Positions 10,710 to 22,227 of a DNA stretch of 64,000 nt are shown piece after piece (positions within the stretch are counted from its first letter, which is position 1; each line of letters begins with the position of its first letter). Location of the stretch: positions 15,816,192 to 15,880,191 of the forward strand of contig NC_037603.1 of the NCBI RefSeq assembly GCF_003073045.1, given 5' to 3'. This DNA comes from Pomacea canaliculata (lineage: Eukaryota > Mollusca > Gastropoda > Architaenioglossa > Ampullariidae). The translations under genes and the position numbers were made by a program. The notes under the pieces are model-generated. The model ran no database searches. It was not told the DNA's origin and worked only from the letters and a program-made list of their open reading frames with translations.

Positions 10710-13700
10710 ATGGAGACCATGGATTCTTCAAATATTCTGGAGGCTGAAGAAACTGCAATGGCAGCATACACCAAGACTGAGAGAACAGAATCAACATTTG
10801 TGAGACTCAAGAAAAACATTAATGAACCAGATGCATCTGATGGGGACATTATTTGTATGAGGGATGAAATTGAAAGCTGTTCAAAAGAACTTGAGCAGCC
10901 GTTTATTAAGGTATTCAAGTGGCTTTGTCAGGTTTGATGGATTTAAAAAAAATAATAATAATTTCATTCATTTTCAGACCTTGAGTTGCTAAGAATCTTA
11001 GAATGGGTGATTGATTTTTTTTTTAAATAGAAGAAAATGTCAACATTAACACAACTTAATTTCTCATAACCTTGAGATAGAGTATTTAATGCCTTAAGCA
11101 AATAAAGTCTGTTATGTAATTATCAATCAGCTGATAGATATCTTTTAATTTAAATTTTCATCATCTCTTTCACCACCTTCAGTTTTAACTTTTAACCAGA
11201 GAACATTTATGGAACTTAGGAATACATTTTTTTTTCGTTTGGAATGATGTCCCTTTGCCTAATTGGCTAGAAGATGACAGATCTCAGTTTGCTTCATCTT
11301 TTTTGTAGATCTGCATTTCCCTTTGTGTCTACTGTTTGATCCATGCTTCCGCTACACCACTTGCAATCTTCTAGATTATTCTTCTATGCCTGTGCCATGT
11401 AACTTTTTTTTTATCAGCCACTTCAAATGATTGACTAGCGGTCTCAACTGCCACATCTGCGGCATCTTGCCACTTTTGGAACTATGTGTTAGCAGCACAG
11501 AGTTAACTCTTTGATAACTTTTCTGCTATTACACCATGAATTTTTACAACTCTTGATTCAACTGTTATGCCACTCATCCTTGTGAAAGTTGGAATCGACA
11601 GCTAGGTTCTCTGCAGTCTCGCATCTCTGTCACCGTTGGAAAATGTGTTACCACTCAGATTCTTGGAGATGTACAGATCTCTAGTGTAAAGATAGTGTGT
11701 ACTATGACTACTCCGTATTTTCTGCCAGGTTTCCTGCACTAGTTCAAGTCAGATATCTGAACAGATCTCTTCTTGAATTCATCTTTTCCTGTTCGCAGGG
11801 TACCCCATACCAGTCCTTTCCTATGCTGAACTCCTGGCATGCTTTATGTGGAGATTCTTCTGTCTTTTATGGCTGTTGTGTCTCTAGCTAGTTTTTTTGG
11901 TGATATGTTTTGGTCTGTGTGGTCATTATCTGTGTTTACACCCATTTTACATGTTTACTAGCAGTCTCATGTGGTCCATTGCCATTAATCAATGTTGTCA
12001 TAAATAAAAAAATTAATTTAAAAAGTTCATTATTTTTTATAAATAATTTAAACTTTTTTCAGGAAGACAGAAGGGATACACCGAAACCTGGAACAGCAGA
12101 GAGAACCCAACTACGTCGCAGTTCTCGTAGGCAAAATTGTTCAAGAGTGACCTTCTCTTTAGATTTGACAGAGAGCGCTTATGACAAATGGCTTCTAATT
12201 GGATCAACAAATGGATTAAAGAATGACACCGAAATTGCTTTATTTCTTATCCAGCAGTGAGTGGAGTTTGGATATTTTATTGTTAATATATTGATTTTCA
12301 GATATTGTATCAATTGTTCTTCAGTTAATGAAATAAAGCTCTGGTTTTCATTGCCAACATAAAGATAAACTGCTATGTGCGATATGTAATGTGAGAAACA
12401 ATGCTGCTGCTTCTATGTGCTTATCCTTATATTTGTCTTGTTGTTAACCACTTTGTTCTTTCACAATGTTTTGAATTGATCTACAAAATCATTTGGTAAA
12501 CTTCTTAACCCAAACATGAAAATTAATGTGACCTATTTTACGAAATATAATATCTCCACATATGCTTGTTTTGTAGGAAGACAAACAACATAAAAACTGT
12601 GTATTCCCACAGAATAGGAAGACATGAAATAAGTATCCAGTTTTTAATAAGATTTACCTTGTGAAACAGCAATTCTGTAAATGTTGCCTACAGGTGTGAA
12701 AGTTATGAGAAGGCTTTGGCAGGCATTCCCACTGGGGCTACATGTGTCGGGTGCTACAAGGCATTGACTCTTACCTGCTCCAAGTGCCACATACCATCGC
12801 AAAGCACAAAGCCATCTGGTGTCAAGAGGAAAAGTGCTAGTGAGGCCAAAAACACAAGACTAAAAGGCAGTGGCCAAGCCCCTAGGGGCTGCATCCTTGC
12901 AAAGACTGATTCAAATAAACTTGGCAGCAACACTAAAAAGCATGCGAAGCAAACAAATGGCAGAAGACGGCGCTTTTCAGACTCGGGTAACAGTGAAGGT
13001 GGTGGTGATACTTTTGATGATGATGGTGTCATCAGTGATGATTTTGCTGGACACAGTTCTGACCTGGATGGAACAGAGAATCATTCAAATGCCAAAGAAG
13101 AACCAAAACTTCAGGTATTTATTTACATGTTGTTATGGAAGTGGCAGGAGGAGGGAGAGGGGTTCTGCATCTGCTTGTGCACATGCATGCATTGTGTGTT
13201 TATTTTGTTCCTGCCATCAAAAGTACTTTTTTTGTAGTAAAATGTAACTTACAAGCAGGAAGAGTCAAACTGCTCAGTATACACAGTATTTACTTTCTTA
13301 ACTTCTGCCTCTTCACATTTTTTTTTCACTCTTCTACATTAGTGATAGAGAAGTCACAATGCACATTTTTTTGGAAAAATTCATCCGCAAGCTTTCGGTA
13401 CCGGTATTTTCCGGTTGGTGTTTACATTCCTTTCAAGATTTTGAGAGTGGTGAAACAAGAGGAGCTGCTTGACTTCTTCGACTCCGTCCCAGAAATCAGT
13501 AAAGCCAACATCTTGCGGAAAGGGAGATTTTTAACTACTCCTGACCTTGTGACAATTGTAAAAGGAAGGAATGGATTCCTGTCAGACATTTTCAAGAAGC
13601 GTGATGGGGTGGACTTCAGAAGAAGGAAAGTAGTGTGTCGAGAGATTCTTCAGTGTGATGGGAGAGGACGATGTCAACGTGCCTGTGGTGGTCTAGGAAA

Positions 13701-15465
13701 GTGCGTTTCAGGTAAGGAGAGGCACAGTGAATAGTGACATGTTTAACATTACACAATCTCATTGCTATATGCCTTCTGTTTACCTGCATGAGTATGCATG
13801 TCTGTTTTATAATTCAAAGGGAACACAAATTAGATACTCAAGTTACACTGCTTTTGACAAGTTGTTAGAGAATTCTCGCTCAGGACAAGACATTTAAAGA
13901 AGCATGTTGTGTTTTAGAAATTTTTCTAAAGTTATCATTTTATTTATTTGCATATTTTGCATCTTTTATAGGAAGCACAAAAGAATTTGATATCCTGTAG
14001 GGCTGGTTGTTGAAATCTAAGCGTTAGCTGTCAAGAATACATAAAGTTTGCATGTCAGGCAGGTTTTTGTCAACGTTTTTTGTTTTTTTCAGTTTTCTGC
14101 TCTTGTACCACCAGAAAAATGATAATACATGGATTTTTTTTCCCTCTTGCTATAGATTGTGATAAGGATGGTATTAGACGATCAGTAGGTCACCATTGCT
14201 CATTTCGTGTCCACCTTAAAATGTATTCCAATGACATTGGGAAGTGGGAAGTGAGTACCCAAGGTCATCATGTGCCTCCTCATGAAACATGGGAGCCACC
14301 TCAAAACAAGAGTGTTCTGCGGGATCCAAGGGTGAGTTGGTACAACAATAAAAACATCTTAAGTAACAGTGTACTTTTTGACAGCTCGCTGTCTGAACAG
14401 AGTGTTCTTAAGTCTTGATTTGTGTATATGTAGTACAACATATCAAACATCATTAAGTGTTCAGCTTCAGTGGCATTTTAGGAATGACTCATACCAGGTA
14501 GGTAACAAATCAGGCATACAGTAAATTGGTGGTAGCATCATGTACTCTTTTATGTTCTTGAAAAGACAAGTGGATTTGAATTAAGCTTCAGGGTGCGTTT
14601 GTTTAAGTAGCAAAAGCAAACCTATTTGCTTTAGCTGATTCTTCTTTATAAATCTGGTTTAGTATCAATTGTTATGTCTCTTGGAAAACCATACACATTG
14701 GAGAGGCTGCAGTGAAAAGTGTGTGTGTACAGAACATGTTATCTGATAGAATCATTGGGATGGTGATTTCATTACTTAATTCAAATTTTCTATACTTTTT
14801 ATTTTTCTGTGTCTTGCTTTGTTTCATGCTGCTGTCAGAAACTTTATGCTTGTGTACCTGTTCCTACTTAAATTTTTATCATCATAATCATCATTACCAC
14901 AACCACCACCTTCTGTTTCAGCCAAAATAAATTCATTGAAACTGTTCAGAAACTCTAAGATGGAAAAGTGTAGCCTATTATGTCTCTGTATATCATTTTT
15001 GTAAAGCTCTTTGAGCAAATCATTGGATAAGTGCTATATAAATGTTCATCATTATTACTATTATTTGTAGATCAGAGCTCAGTATGAGGAAGCCTATAAA
15101 GGAGGAGTGACTTCTGCAGAGGACATGTTGTCCATCATGTGCACAGAGGCAAGAGCTTCTAAAAAGCAGTACTATTCCTTCATGCGGTATGCAGAGATAT
15201 ATTATTTGAATATGTTTTGGTGCCCTTCTTTCTGCATAATAGAAAATGTGAGGTTTCTTTCTAACCGTTAGACTTTTATGTACTCATCTTTGGAGTCTTA
15301 GCACAGATGCAGGGGTAGGGTTAGTTTTACCCAAAAGAACAAAATGTTATTATGCAACATTTCTCAGAAAAATAATTATGCATGACTAAAGACAGTTATT
15401 GTGTGTAGTTTGCGTACTAGAATATCATTTTTCATCACTAATAACAAAGGGTTTACATTGTTTGG

Positions 15466-15497
<32 letters not shown>

Positions 15498-15707
15498 GGG
15501 TTTTTTTTTGTATTTATCATTGAAGAACTAAGAAAATAACATGCAGTTATTTTGATTTTTTTTTTAAGGACTATGAAGAGGAGACGACAACGGAACAATG
15601 GCTTTTCCTCAGATTCAGTGACAGATCATTTAGCTTATCAGACACTTCCCATGGGAGTACAGGACTGTTCAGATGGTAGTTTAAAAGATGACATTGATGA
15701 CTTTTAG
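10710..15707 (+). CDS. Gene B, short isoform: knuckle plus Cys/His domain (506 aa)
   Basis: Same first three coding exons as the finger isoform, then 13438-13711, 14156-14331, 15071-15186 and 15569-15707, ending at TAG 15705-15707. The total is 1521 nt (507 codons) with every junction in phase. Residues 273-363 include [18 protein letters not shown] and [21 protein letters not shown] Cys cluster follows (C339, C345, C351, C355, C361, C365), then [10 protein letters not shown]...KWEV...GHHVPPH (C378, W394, H401, H402). The C-terminal end is basic (MKRRRQR) then acidic (DDIDDF). The C...W-x-V...H pattern recalls WRKY/GCM1-like or FLYWCH-type zinc clusters, or the ALS2CR8 (CARF) DNA-binding region, but I could not place it firmly. 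There are no C2H2 fingers in this product. Confidence 0.72.
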
Positions 15708-18700
15708 TCAAGGACAAGAATTGCATTTACCTGTTTCAAAAGCAGGTGATATATGATTATGATTACAAAGGTATGAAAGCAAATATTGCTTTGTGCTAAA
15801 CTGTCAAAAAAATTTAAATGCCATGTTTTGAAATTGCTTGTGGGGTTTTCAAAAATGTATTCCAAGTAGGATTGATTTTACACAAAACTGAGATATCTTA
15901 CATGAATTAGCTGACCTTTTTTATTACCCACTGAACATTTGAAATATTATATAAATATTTTTAATAACATTGAATGAGCATTCTTGTTAGCTTCTGAGAC
16001 ATGAAGTATCTTGAATTTTTTATAAAAATGTTAAGCACAAGATTATTTTGCTGGACAAAATGTAACGTTCCTCTTTCTGTAACAACACAGAATAGTGTTT
16101 AGAGCATGAAGATCTCTTATTCTCAGAATATGAGCACATAATATTAAAGGGAAAATAACTAGTTATTTCTAAAAAAAAATCTATTGTCTTCTCAGATAAT
16201 GTTACAATTGAGGTGATCATAGTAAGAACCAACAGAGGACTGGTAGCTGGAAGATATATATATGAGCAGGCCTGTATCCATAGCAAACCTTTCATCAGGT
16301 CTTGGGCCGTGTTTCATTTTACTTCAGTATGATCATATATCTGCTTTCTTTAAAATCATTTAGGTTATTTTTAAAAAATCTCGAAAAAAATATATCCCAT
16401 AATTGTGAAATGTGAACAAAAAATACTGGGAAATGTGGATGGGATCAAGCAAGTTGGGCATGTCAGTGATTAGATTTATATCACATTTGTCTTAAACATC
16501 AAGAGTATGGTGGCTTTCAACTAATCACATAAGTTTGCACCTTTGTTGCTGATTTTGTACTTAATTTTAATCCCTAGTGTTTTCTTTTACACTGCCAGTT
16601 GCAAGTAACAACCATGTGGACTCATGGATTGTACAAGTTATTTTATGTGTTTAGATGTTCCTTAAGTTTTTTGTGATACTGCCTCATCAATATTAATAAC
16701 ATGGTGTACCCTTCACACTCTACATTGTATCTTTTACATTGTGATGATGAATCATTGATTTGATCTAATTTATGCAAGCTAGTGAAACTGCAAAAATTGT
16801 AAATGTATTATAAAATATAAAAGTAAAGAAATAGTTATTAAAATATTTTACTGAGCTGAACTTTTTAAAAGGAATTAATGTCATAAAAGATACGGAAAGT
16901 AAAAGCATGCTTTTTCTGTTGGCCTAAATTTTACTTTTTGGTCATGTTTTTTCAAGGCAGTTAAGACCACCAGGACATTTAAATTAAAAAAAATTGATAT
17001 GATTGGTTTTTATTCTTGACTTAGATGCCTTTCTTTCAAATATCCACCGTAACCAAATAAGTCCTTTTGTCACTATCTTGCTCTGCCTGAAATGTGGCTT
17101 GAATTTTTTATAGAGTGGATTTAGGCTGTGGAGATCTGGGTAGCTACTGTACATGTAGAAGATGTTGCTGAACAGCATCCACAATATTTTCATGAGTTGA
17201 TTCTGAACCTATAGTCCATTATGTTATTCACTGATTTTAATCATGATCATCACAACCCTTAGAACAGTTGAAATGGCTGAGAAGCCTGCATCGGTAGTCA
17301 GTAAACTAAGAAAGCTCAAATTCATTTATTAAAAGAGGATAATTGAGATAAGAGGATGTATAAGGGAGAAAACCCTAGATATAAATCTTGCCAAGCACCC
17401 TTCTCTGCCTACGGCCTGCACAATATACAAGATGCATGCGCCAATCTAAACAGAATACAAATGGATTAGCAATGCTGGAAAATTGATTTTTTGGCTTAAG
17501 ACATGCTTTTATTGATGCATTTGTCATGAAATGTGTAAGTGTAATAAGAGAACAGGTATGGGGATTAAAATATACCAGAATGAAGCAAAAATTATTCTGA
17601 GAAGAATACAGGATAAAGAGTTCCCATCATCCAGCTATTTATTATTTAACAATTTTCCAGAGCAAGACACATTCGGATGGCAAGGTTCACATATATTTTC
17701 ATAATCAATGCTACTTTTCAGTCCTTGTGTCTTTCTATGTGTGAGTGGGTGTGTTCGTTATGTTTGCAGATGCATTAAAGTGCTGGATGCATGTACAAAA
17801 CCCTTGAGCACTCAGATGTTAAAAGCATCAACCCTTTATTAGAAAGTAGTTAATTTACTCAGAATCTGTTTTAGCTGATTTTTATCTTTGATTTACACAA
17901 ATAAACTGGCACTTCATCTAAAACCACTTTTTTCTTTTTTAATTGTGATAAGAAGCACATGAATGCCAGTATGTGTGGTTGTGTGTCAATGTGCACATAT
18001 TGATATATACTTGCCCGTGTGTATATGCATATGCATGCATCCACATGAAAGACAGAGCAAAGTTTAAAAACATTTCACTAATTGATATGAAAATGATAAA
18101 GTTTACTCCTGCTTTCTCTATAGTTCACCAAGATTTGTAAACCAATTTTGGTATATATTTGCACTGGTAGCAGAATTTTAAGATCAATATGTGATAAATG
18201 GTTACAGAAATGCTCCTAAACACTTTAGTAACATGTATCTGTAAAAGCTGCCTTCAAAAAGCATTTAAAAGACTGTTAGTTAAGATGAAATGTTTTTCTA
18301 TTATCCTACACTCGGAATAATATTCCAAGTTTAACTGCATCTTTCTGTACAGAATGAAGAAACTGAAGACATGCAGGAGCCTGAAGCAGATGAAAAAGCA
18401 GTGAAGGAAAGGAAATATAGGTGCAACTGGAGTGAATGTAGTGCTGCTTTCATCATGTCATGCCATTTGAAAGCCCACATCAGGACACACACAGGTGAAA
18501 AACCCTTTGTCTGCTCAGAGTGTGGCAAAGCTTTTACCCAAAAGTCAAACTTGAAAGTTCACATGGGAAGACATGAAGGTGTTCGTCCATTTGCATGCAA
18601 ACAGTGCAATACAACATTCAGCTCGTCCAGTTCACTGAAGCATCATATACTGACCCACACTGGGCAAAAACCATATGTGTGCTCACACTGTAATAAGGAA

Positions 18701-19540
18701 TTTGCACAAAAATCCAATTTGAAGACCCATATGAGGCGACATGGTACTGAGCGGCCATACAGTTGTGAGGAATGTGGTGCTACATTTTCGTCTAATGCCA
18801 TGCTAAAACAGCACTCCTTCCGCCACACAGGAGAAAAGCCGTATAAATGTAAAGAGTGTGACAAAGCTTTCCGCTGGTCAGGAAACCTTACCCATCATAT
18901 GCGTTCACATCCCAGAGTGAGACCCTTCATCTGTGATCAGTGCAGTCAGACTTTTGCAACATCCGGTGATCTGCGTCGCCATATGGTGAAGCATGACAAC
19001 CCCACGGTGACTGCAAACCTAGGTGAGAAGCCTTTCCTCTGCAGCGAGTGTGGTGCCTCTTTTGCCAGAGCTTATTATCTCAAAGTTCATATGCGTGCCC
19101 ACACTGGTGACAAACCTTTCAAGTGTGACCAATGTGAAGCAGCCTTCTCGTACAAAAATGTTCTTATTGTTCATAAACGAAGACATACTGGGGAGAAACC
19201 CTACCTTTGCCAAGAATGTGGATCAGCATATGCCCAAGCCAGTGATTTGACTGTGCATATGAGAACACATACAGGTGAAAAACCACACAGGTGTAGTCAG
19301 TGCGATGCTTGCTTCTCTACCTCTTTTTCACTTAACAGACATGTTAGAACACACACAGGTGAAAAGCCGTATAAATGTTCTGTGTGTGGATATGGGTTTC
19401 ATCAACCCAGCAATCTGAAGAATCATTTACATAAGCACACAGGAATCAAGCCTTTTAAATGCAATGTTTGTGGGACAGGGTTTTCTTCATCTACTCATTT
19501 ACGGCGACATAAGAAAAATGTCAAATGCTCTAAACAGTAA
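10710..19540 (+). CDS. Gene B, zinc-finger isoform: 13-finger protein (667 aa)
   Basis: Coding exons 10710-10910, 12063-12256, 12694-13114 and 18353-19540 join in frame (2004 nt, 668 codons). The ATG at 10710 directly follows an acceptor (TCTAG), so the first exon is non-coding. Residues 1-67 are acidic. Residues 68-132 contain [10 protein letters not shown]...[12 protein letters not shown]149, C152, C160 and C163 form the CxxC-x7-CxxC knuckle, and a Lys/Arg/Ser-rich linker with an acidic end reaches residue 272. Thirteen C2H2 fingers span about 294-667, the last with Cys in place of the final His ([11 protein letters not shown]). The architecture equals gene A with a longer finger array. Reaching the finger exon means skipping exons 13438-15707. 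Likely a nuclear regulator; targets unknown. Confidence 0.78.
12063..12256 (+). CDS. Gene B exon encoding the [15 protein letters not shown] block
   Basis: Acceptor TTTTTTCAG, donor CAGCA/GTGAGT, 194 nt, phase 0 to 2. The exon begins [10 protein letters not shown], carries an Arg-rich stretch and ends in the conserved block. Matching length and phase with 7616-7809 of gene A supports the call. Confidence 0.85.
12694..13114 (+). CDS. Gene B exon with C4 knuckle; branch point for two 3' ends
   Basis: 421 nt, acceptor CCTACAG, donor CTTCAG/GTATTT, leaving phase 0. Both possible next exons (13438 and 18353) also begin in phase 0, so either choice keeps the reading frame. Encodes [20 protein letters not shown], the second CxxC, a basic linker (GRRRRFSDS) and an acidic Gly/Asp stretch. 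Confidence 0.85.
13438..15707 (+). CDS. Gene B alternative exons 4-7 (Cys/His-rich domain and stop)
   Basis: Four exons: 13438-13711 (acceptor CCTTTCAAG, donor TCAG/GTAAGG), 14156-14331 (CTATAG; AAGG/GTGAGT), 15071-15186 (TTTGTAG; ATGCG/GTATGC) and 15569-15707 (TTTTTAAG; TAG stop). Codons split at three junctions rejoin sensibly (D364, R of FMR/TMK), which is strong evidence for real splicing. The domain they encode is described under the 506-residue isoform. No equivalent exons were found in gene A, so gene A lost them or gene B gained them. Confidence 0.75.
15470..15510. repeat. TTTTG low-complexity repeat
   Basis: Imperfect TTTTG/GTTTT units followed by a T run, in the intron before the last short-isoform exon of gene B. 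Confidence 0.8.
15708..18352 (+). other. 3' UTR of the short isoform / intron before the finger exon
   Basis: AT-rich with no further coding exon seen. It follows the TAG of the 506-residue form and precedes the acceptor TTTCTGTACAG of the finger exon. I see no perfect AATAAA close to the stop; ATTAAA variants occur near 16144 and an AATAAA near 17901. Short (TG/CA)-rich stretches lie around 17980-18050. Confidence 0.5.
18353..19540 (+). CDS. Gene B terminal exon with 13 C2H2 fingers
   Basis: The exon begins [17 protein letters not shown] in phase 0 and runs to TAA at 19538-19540. The fingers begin with a C-x4-C form (CNWSEC), as in gene A (CEYNDC). Most linkers are TGEKP or near it. Between fingers 7 and 8 there is a longer linker ([14 protein letters not shown]), which splits the array into 7 + 6. 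The final finger is C2HC. There is no C-terminal tail comparable to that of gene A. Confidence 0.92.
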   Translation, partial: NEETEDMQEPEADEKAVKERKYRCNWSECSAAFIMSCHLKAHIRTHTGEKPFVCSECGKAFTQKSNLKVHMGRHEGVRPFACKQCNTTFSSSSSLKHHILTHTGQKPYVCSHCNKEFAQKSNLKTHMRRHGTERPYSCEECGATFSSNAMLKQHSFRHTGEKPYKCKECDKAFRWSGNLTHHMRSHPRVRPFICDQCSQTFATSGDLRRHMVKHDNPTVTANLGEKPFLCSECGASFARAYYLKVHMRAHTGDKPFKCDQCEAAFSYKNVLIVHKRRHTGEKPYLCQECGSAYAQASDLTVHMRTHTGEKPHRCSQCDACFSTSFSLNRHVRTHTGEKPYKCSVCGYGFHQPSNLKNHLHKHTGIKPFKCNVCGTGFSSSTHLRRHKKNVKCSKQ

Positions 19541-19819
19541 GATGAAACACACTGGACTTTTGCTGTACATTGAGCATTGAAGATTTTCACTACAAAACAG
19601 TGCACGCTCTTACTTGCTGCTGCAAAAATGAAAAATGTTGCTTTAAGAGCATAGTATAGATAAGCATATCATGGTGAAAAATAAGAGCAGGAGCAAAAAA
19701 GAATTCTTACAATAGCAGAAAGAATGAAAGATTTGCTAGTGCTTCTGTAAAGAAATTATTGGTTTAGACAAGATATGGCAGAACTAAAGAGTAGCCAGTA
19801 GGATGGACTGTCATAAAGC

Positions 19820-19825
19820 AATAAA
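19820..19825 (+). terminator. Candidate polyadenylation signal of gene B
   Basis: AATAAA about 280 bases after the stop codon of the finger exon, on the coding strand and in an AT-rich context. Confidence 0.6.
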
Positions 19826-20022
19826 CAATATTCCTTAAAATATAATCTTTGAGTTCGTTTTATTGAAGAACATGAAGGGGAGACTATTAGTACAAGACTG
19901 TTCTTCAGTTTATGGGAAGTTTGGCTGTACTTTCACTAGCACTCATTGCCAGAAGCTGCAGAACTGGATGCCTGCTGAAATTGTCAAAGTCGTTTGAAGT
20001 ACTGTACTTGTTGACTGGAAAT

Positions 20023-20113
20023 CACTTTCAAAACCAAAATTGGTAGATGAGGCAGATGTTCGGGGCAGTTGTCAAACTTATTCTCTCATCTACCAATTTT
20101 TGTTTTGAAAGTG
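20023..20113. ncRNA. Near-perfect hairpin, 29-bp arms (function unknown)
   Basis: Arms 20023-20051 and 20085-20113 pair with a single mismatch; A-T and G-T pairs extend the stem a few bases further, and the loop is 33 nt. The size is compatible with a microRNA precursor, but I do not recognise a mature sequence. A small palindromic element is equally possible. It lies downstream of the gene B polyadenylation signal, in the convergent spacer. Confidence 0.35.
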
Positions 20114-21258
20114 GTTTTTGCTGAATACTTAAAATGATCATGGTCTTTAAAGTTTTGAATGTAATAGCTGAAAGGATGATTGAAGAATATAAATAACAGG
20201 GGAATGATAATGGTTGTGTTCAGGAGTTCATGGGAGGTATAGAAGTCAACAGGTCAGCATTGTACATCTTTACAACTGTCTGTTGGCATGGAAGCAGGAA
20301 GGGCAGTCGTTGCCGTTGAACAGGTTCAATGATGTGAGAAGCACTGCACAAAACTGGATTAACAGTTTGTAAAACATCTTTTATGTCTTTTGCACTTGGC
20401 TGCCAAAGATTACAGCCTGAAATGGCACTAACAATTATGATTTGTATTCAGCTTGACTGCATAGCAGAAATTTCGAACTAAAATATCAAACATTTCTTTT
20501 TTGGAGGCCCATGAAATGGTTGTCAAGTAATGCATTCCATGCACCGCGCTTTTGAGACCTGTTTCCTCTGTAATCAGGACTGAGATTATCCATGTTGCTT
20601 GTGGAGACTATACACATTACAAAGATTGATTGTAGGGCTTTCATTACAGACCAACAAAAACATGCTTTAGGTATACTGAATTTAATAAAACATCAAAGTA
20701 CAGAATTGTGTAGCTTTGTAGCCATCAAGAATGTTTTAAATTCATCATCTTCGCAGACAAACATGTCCTAAGACAAAGCAAGTAACATTTTTCCTCCTGT
20801 CTGTATAATCTCTAAATTTATTTCTAAAAATAGTTGTGAACATACACACCCCACCACTCTTGTAAATATTCTTGTACCAAAGCAAGTCATCATAACAGAA
20901 CCACTCAGAAAACACTTCTGTAGGTTTGGGCTAGTAAGCTTCAGGGATGAACATGTTAGATTCTGTGGACAAGGGCAAGAGAATTTCTGGGGGAGATGGG
21001 CTTTCACATTCTGTGTAACCTCATATAACTTTTATAACAAAACACTTCAGGTATCTTCTAGAATACAGGTTGCAAAGGGCACATTTAAATATTAAAAATT
21101 TCTTTTCAGCCAAAGAGGTAGGACATGGTTTAATTTACCTGGCAGTTACCTTATATATTGCCACAAAAAATGACATTTACCCACATAAATACCCACATTT
21201 ACTGATAAAATGTTTGAAAGGGGTTGGGGGATTGATGTTTTACACCCAGCCAGCAACT

Positions 21259-21379
21259 AAGGCTATATCATGGCAAGGCAACCAGCCCTGTAAACATGCA
21301 GAGAAAAAAGCCTGACACAAGAGCTGAACCCACGACAGCCAACCCTCACTGTTTTGGTGACAGGCGCTAACCATAGCCA
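21259..21379 (-). repeat. tRNA-derived SINE, copy 2
   Basis: Same segment order as copy 1 on the minus strand: GGTTAGCGCCTGTCACCAAA, a B-box-like TGGGTTCAGCTC (21321-21332), then a tail through CAGGGCTGGTTGCCTTGCCA. The B box is better preserved here than in copy 1. The 5' head is truncated or diverged at the A box. Confidence 0.72.
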
Positions 21380-22227
21380 CTATGGAGGGAAAGAAGGCAG
21401 CTAAAAAAAAATGCTTGGCACAATTAAAGAAGAGAATATTTGTTGCACTTGCTCTTTTTTCCGAAAGCATCAGAATAGATGGTAAGAAAGTAGGTCTCTC
21501 CCTAAGCATACCACACTATACAAGTCTTAACAGGAACTGTGATTTGTTCTGGCTTAGGGATGAAAATCCATCAAAAACTTCTCAACAATGACCACATAGG
21601 AAGGTCAACAAAAAAGGGGGTTACATGTCAAAACTGATTTATGGTTTAAATAAATGTTATAAATAAAAGCTCCCTCATAAAGCCATCAAGCAAAATCTTT
21701 TTCCAACACGCATAAATACTGGAAACAGTAAAAGCTGATAGTTGGAAATGTTTATCTATGTAAACTTATGTTTCCTAAGAATTATATTACTGAATTTGTC
21801 TTTCACTTTAGTATGTAATGTCAAACCACAATTCCAAAGTGCTAAATGCGTTTCTTCTTCACCACACTATTGCAATCACAAAAAACTTAGCTCAATCTAG
21901 AAAACAATAAGAACCATGCTCAACATAAATATAACCTAAATAAATAAAACTATTCTCAAGCCAATTTTGGTGTTACCCAAACCACTGTGCTAGATGTGAA
22001 AGTTATGTTCATTTCACCAAAAAGTTTAAACAAAATTAATCCTCTCTGCATTTTTCTGGGGAAAGCAGTAACAGCAGTCTTTAATATGTAGAGCAATTAA
22101 AAAAAAGGGTTTTGCATGATGCTATTATTTAAACAATGGTTATTTTCCATTCTATGCTCAAGTGCTTGATAGGGCAAGATATGTGTCATACAAGTCTGCA
22201 GTATATCAAGATGACAGCAGACAGCTA

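Noticed and set aside
13343..13437. Stronger-looking acceptor (TTCTACATTAG) for gene B exon 4
   Set aside because: From phase 0 it reads TGA at once; the later CCTTTCAAG acceptor at 13437 keeps the frame.
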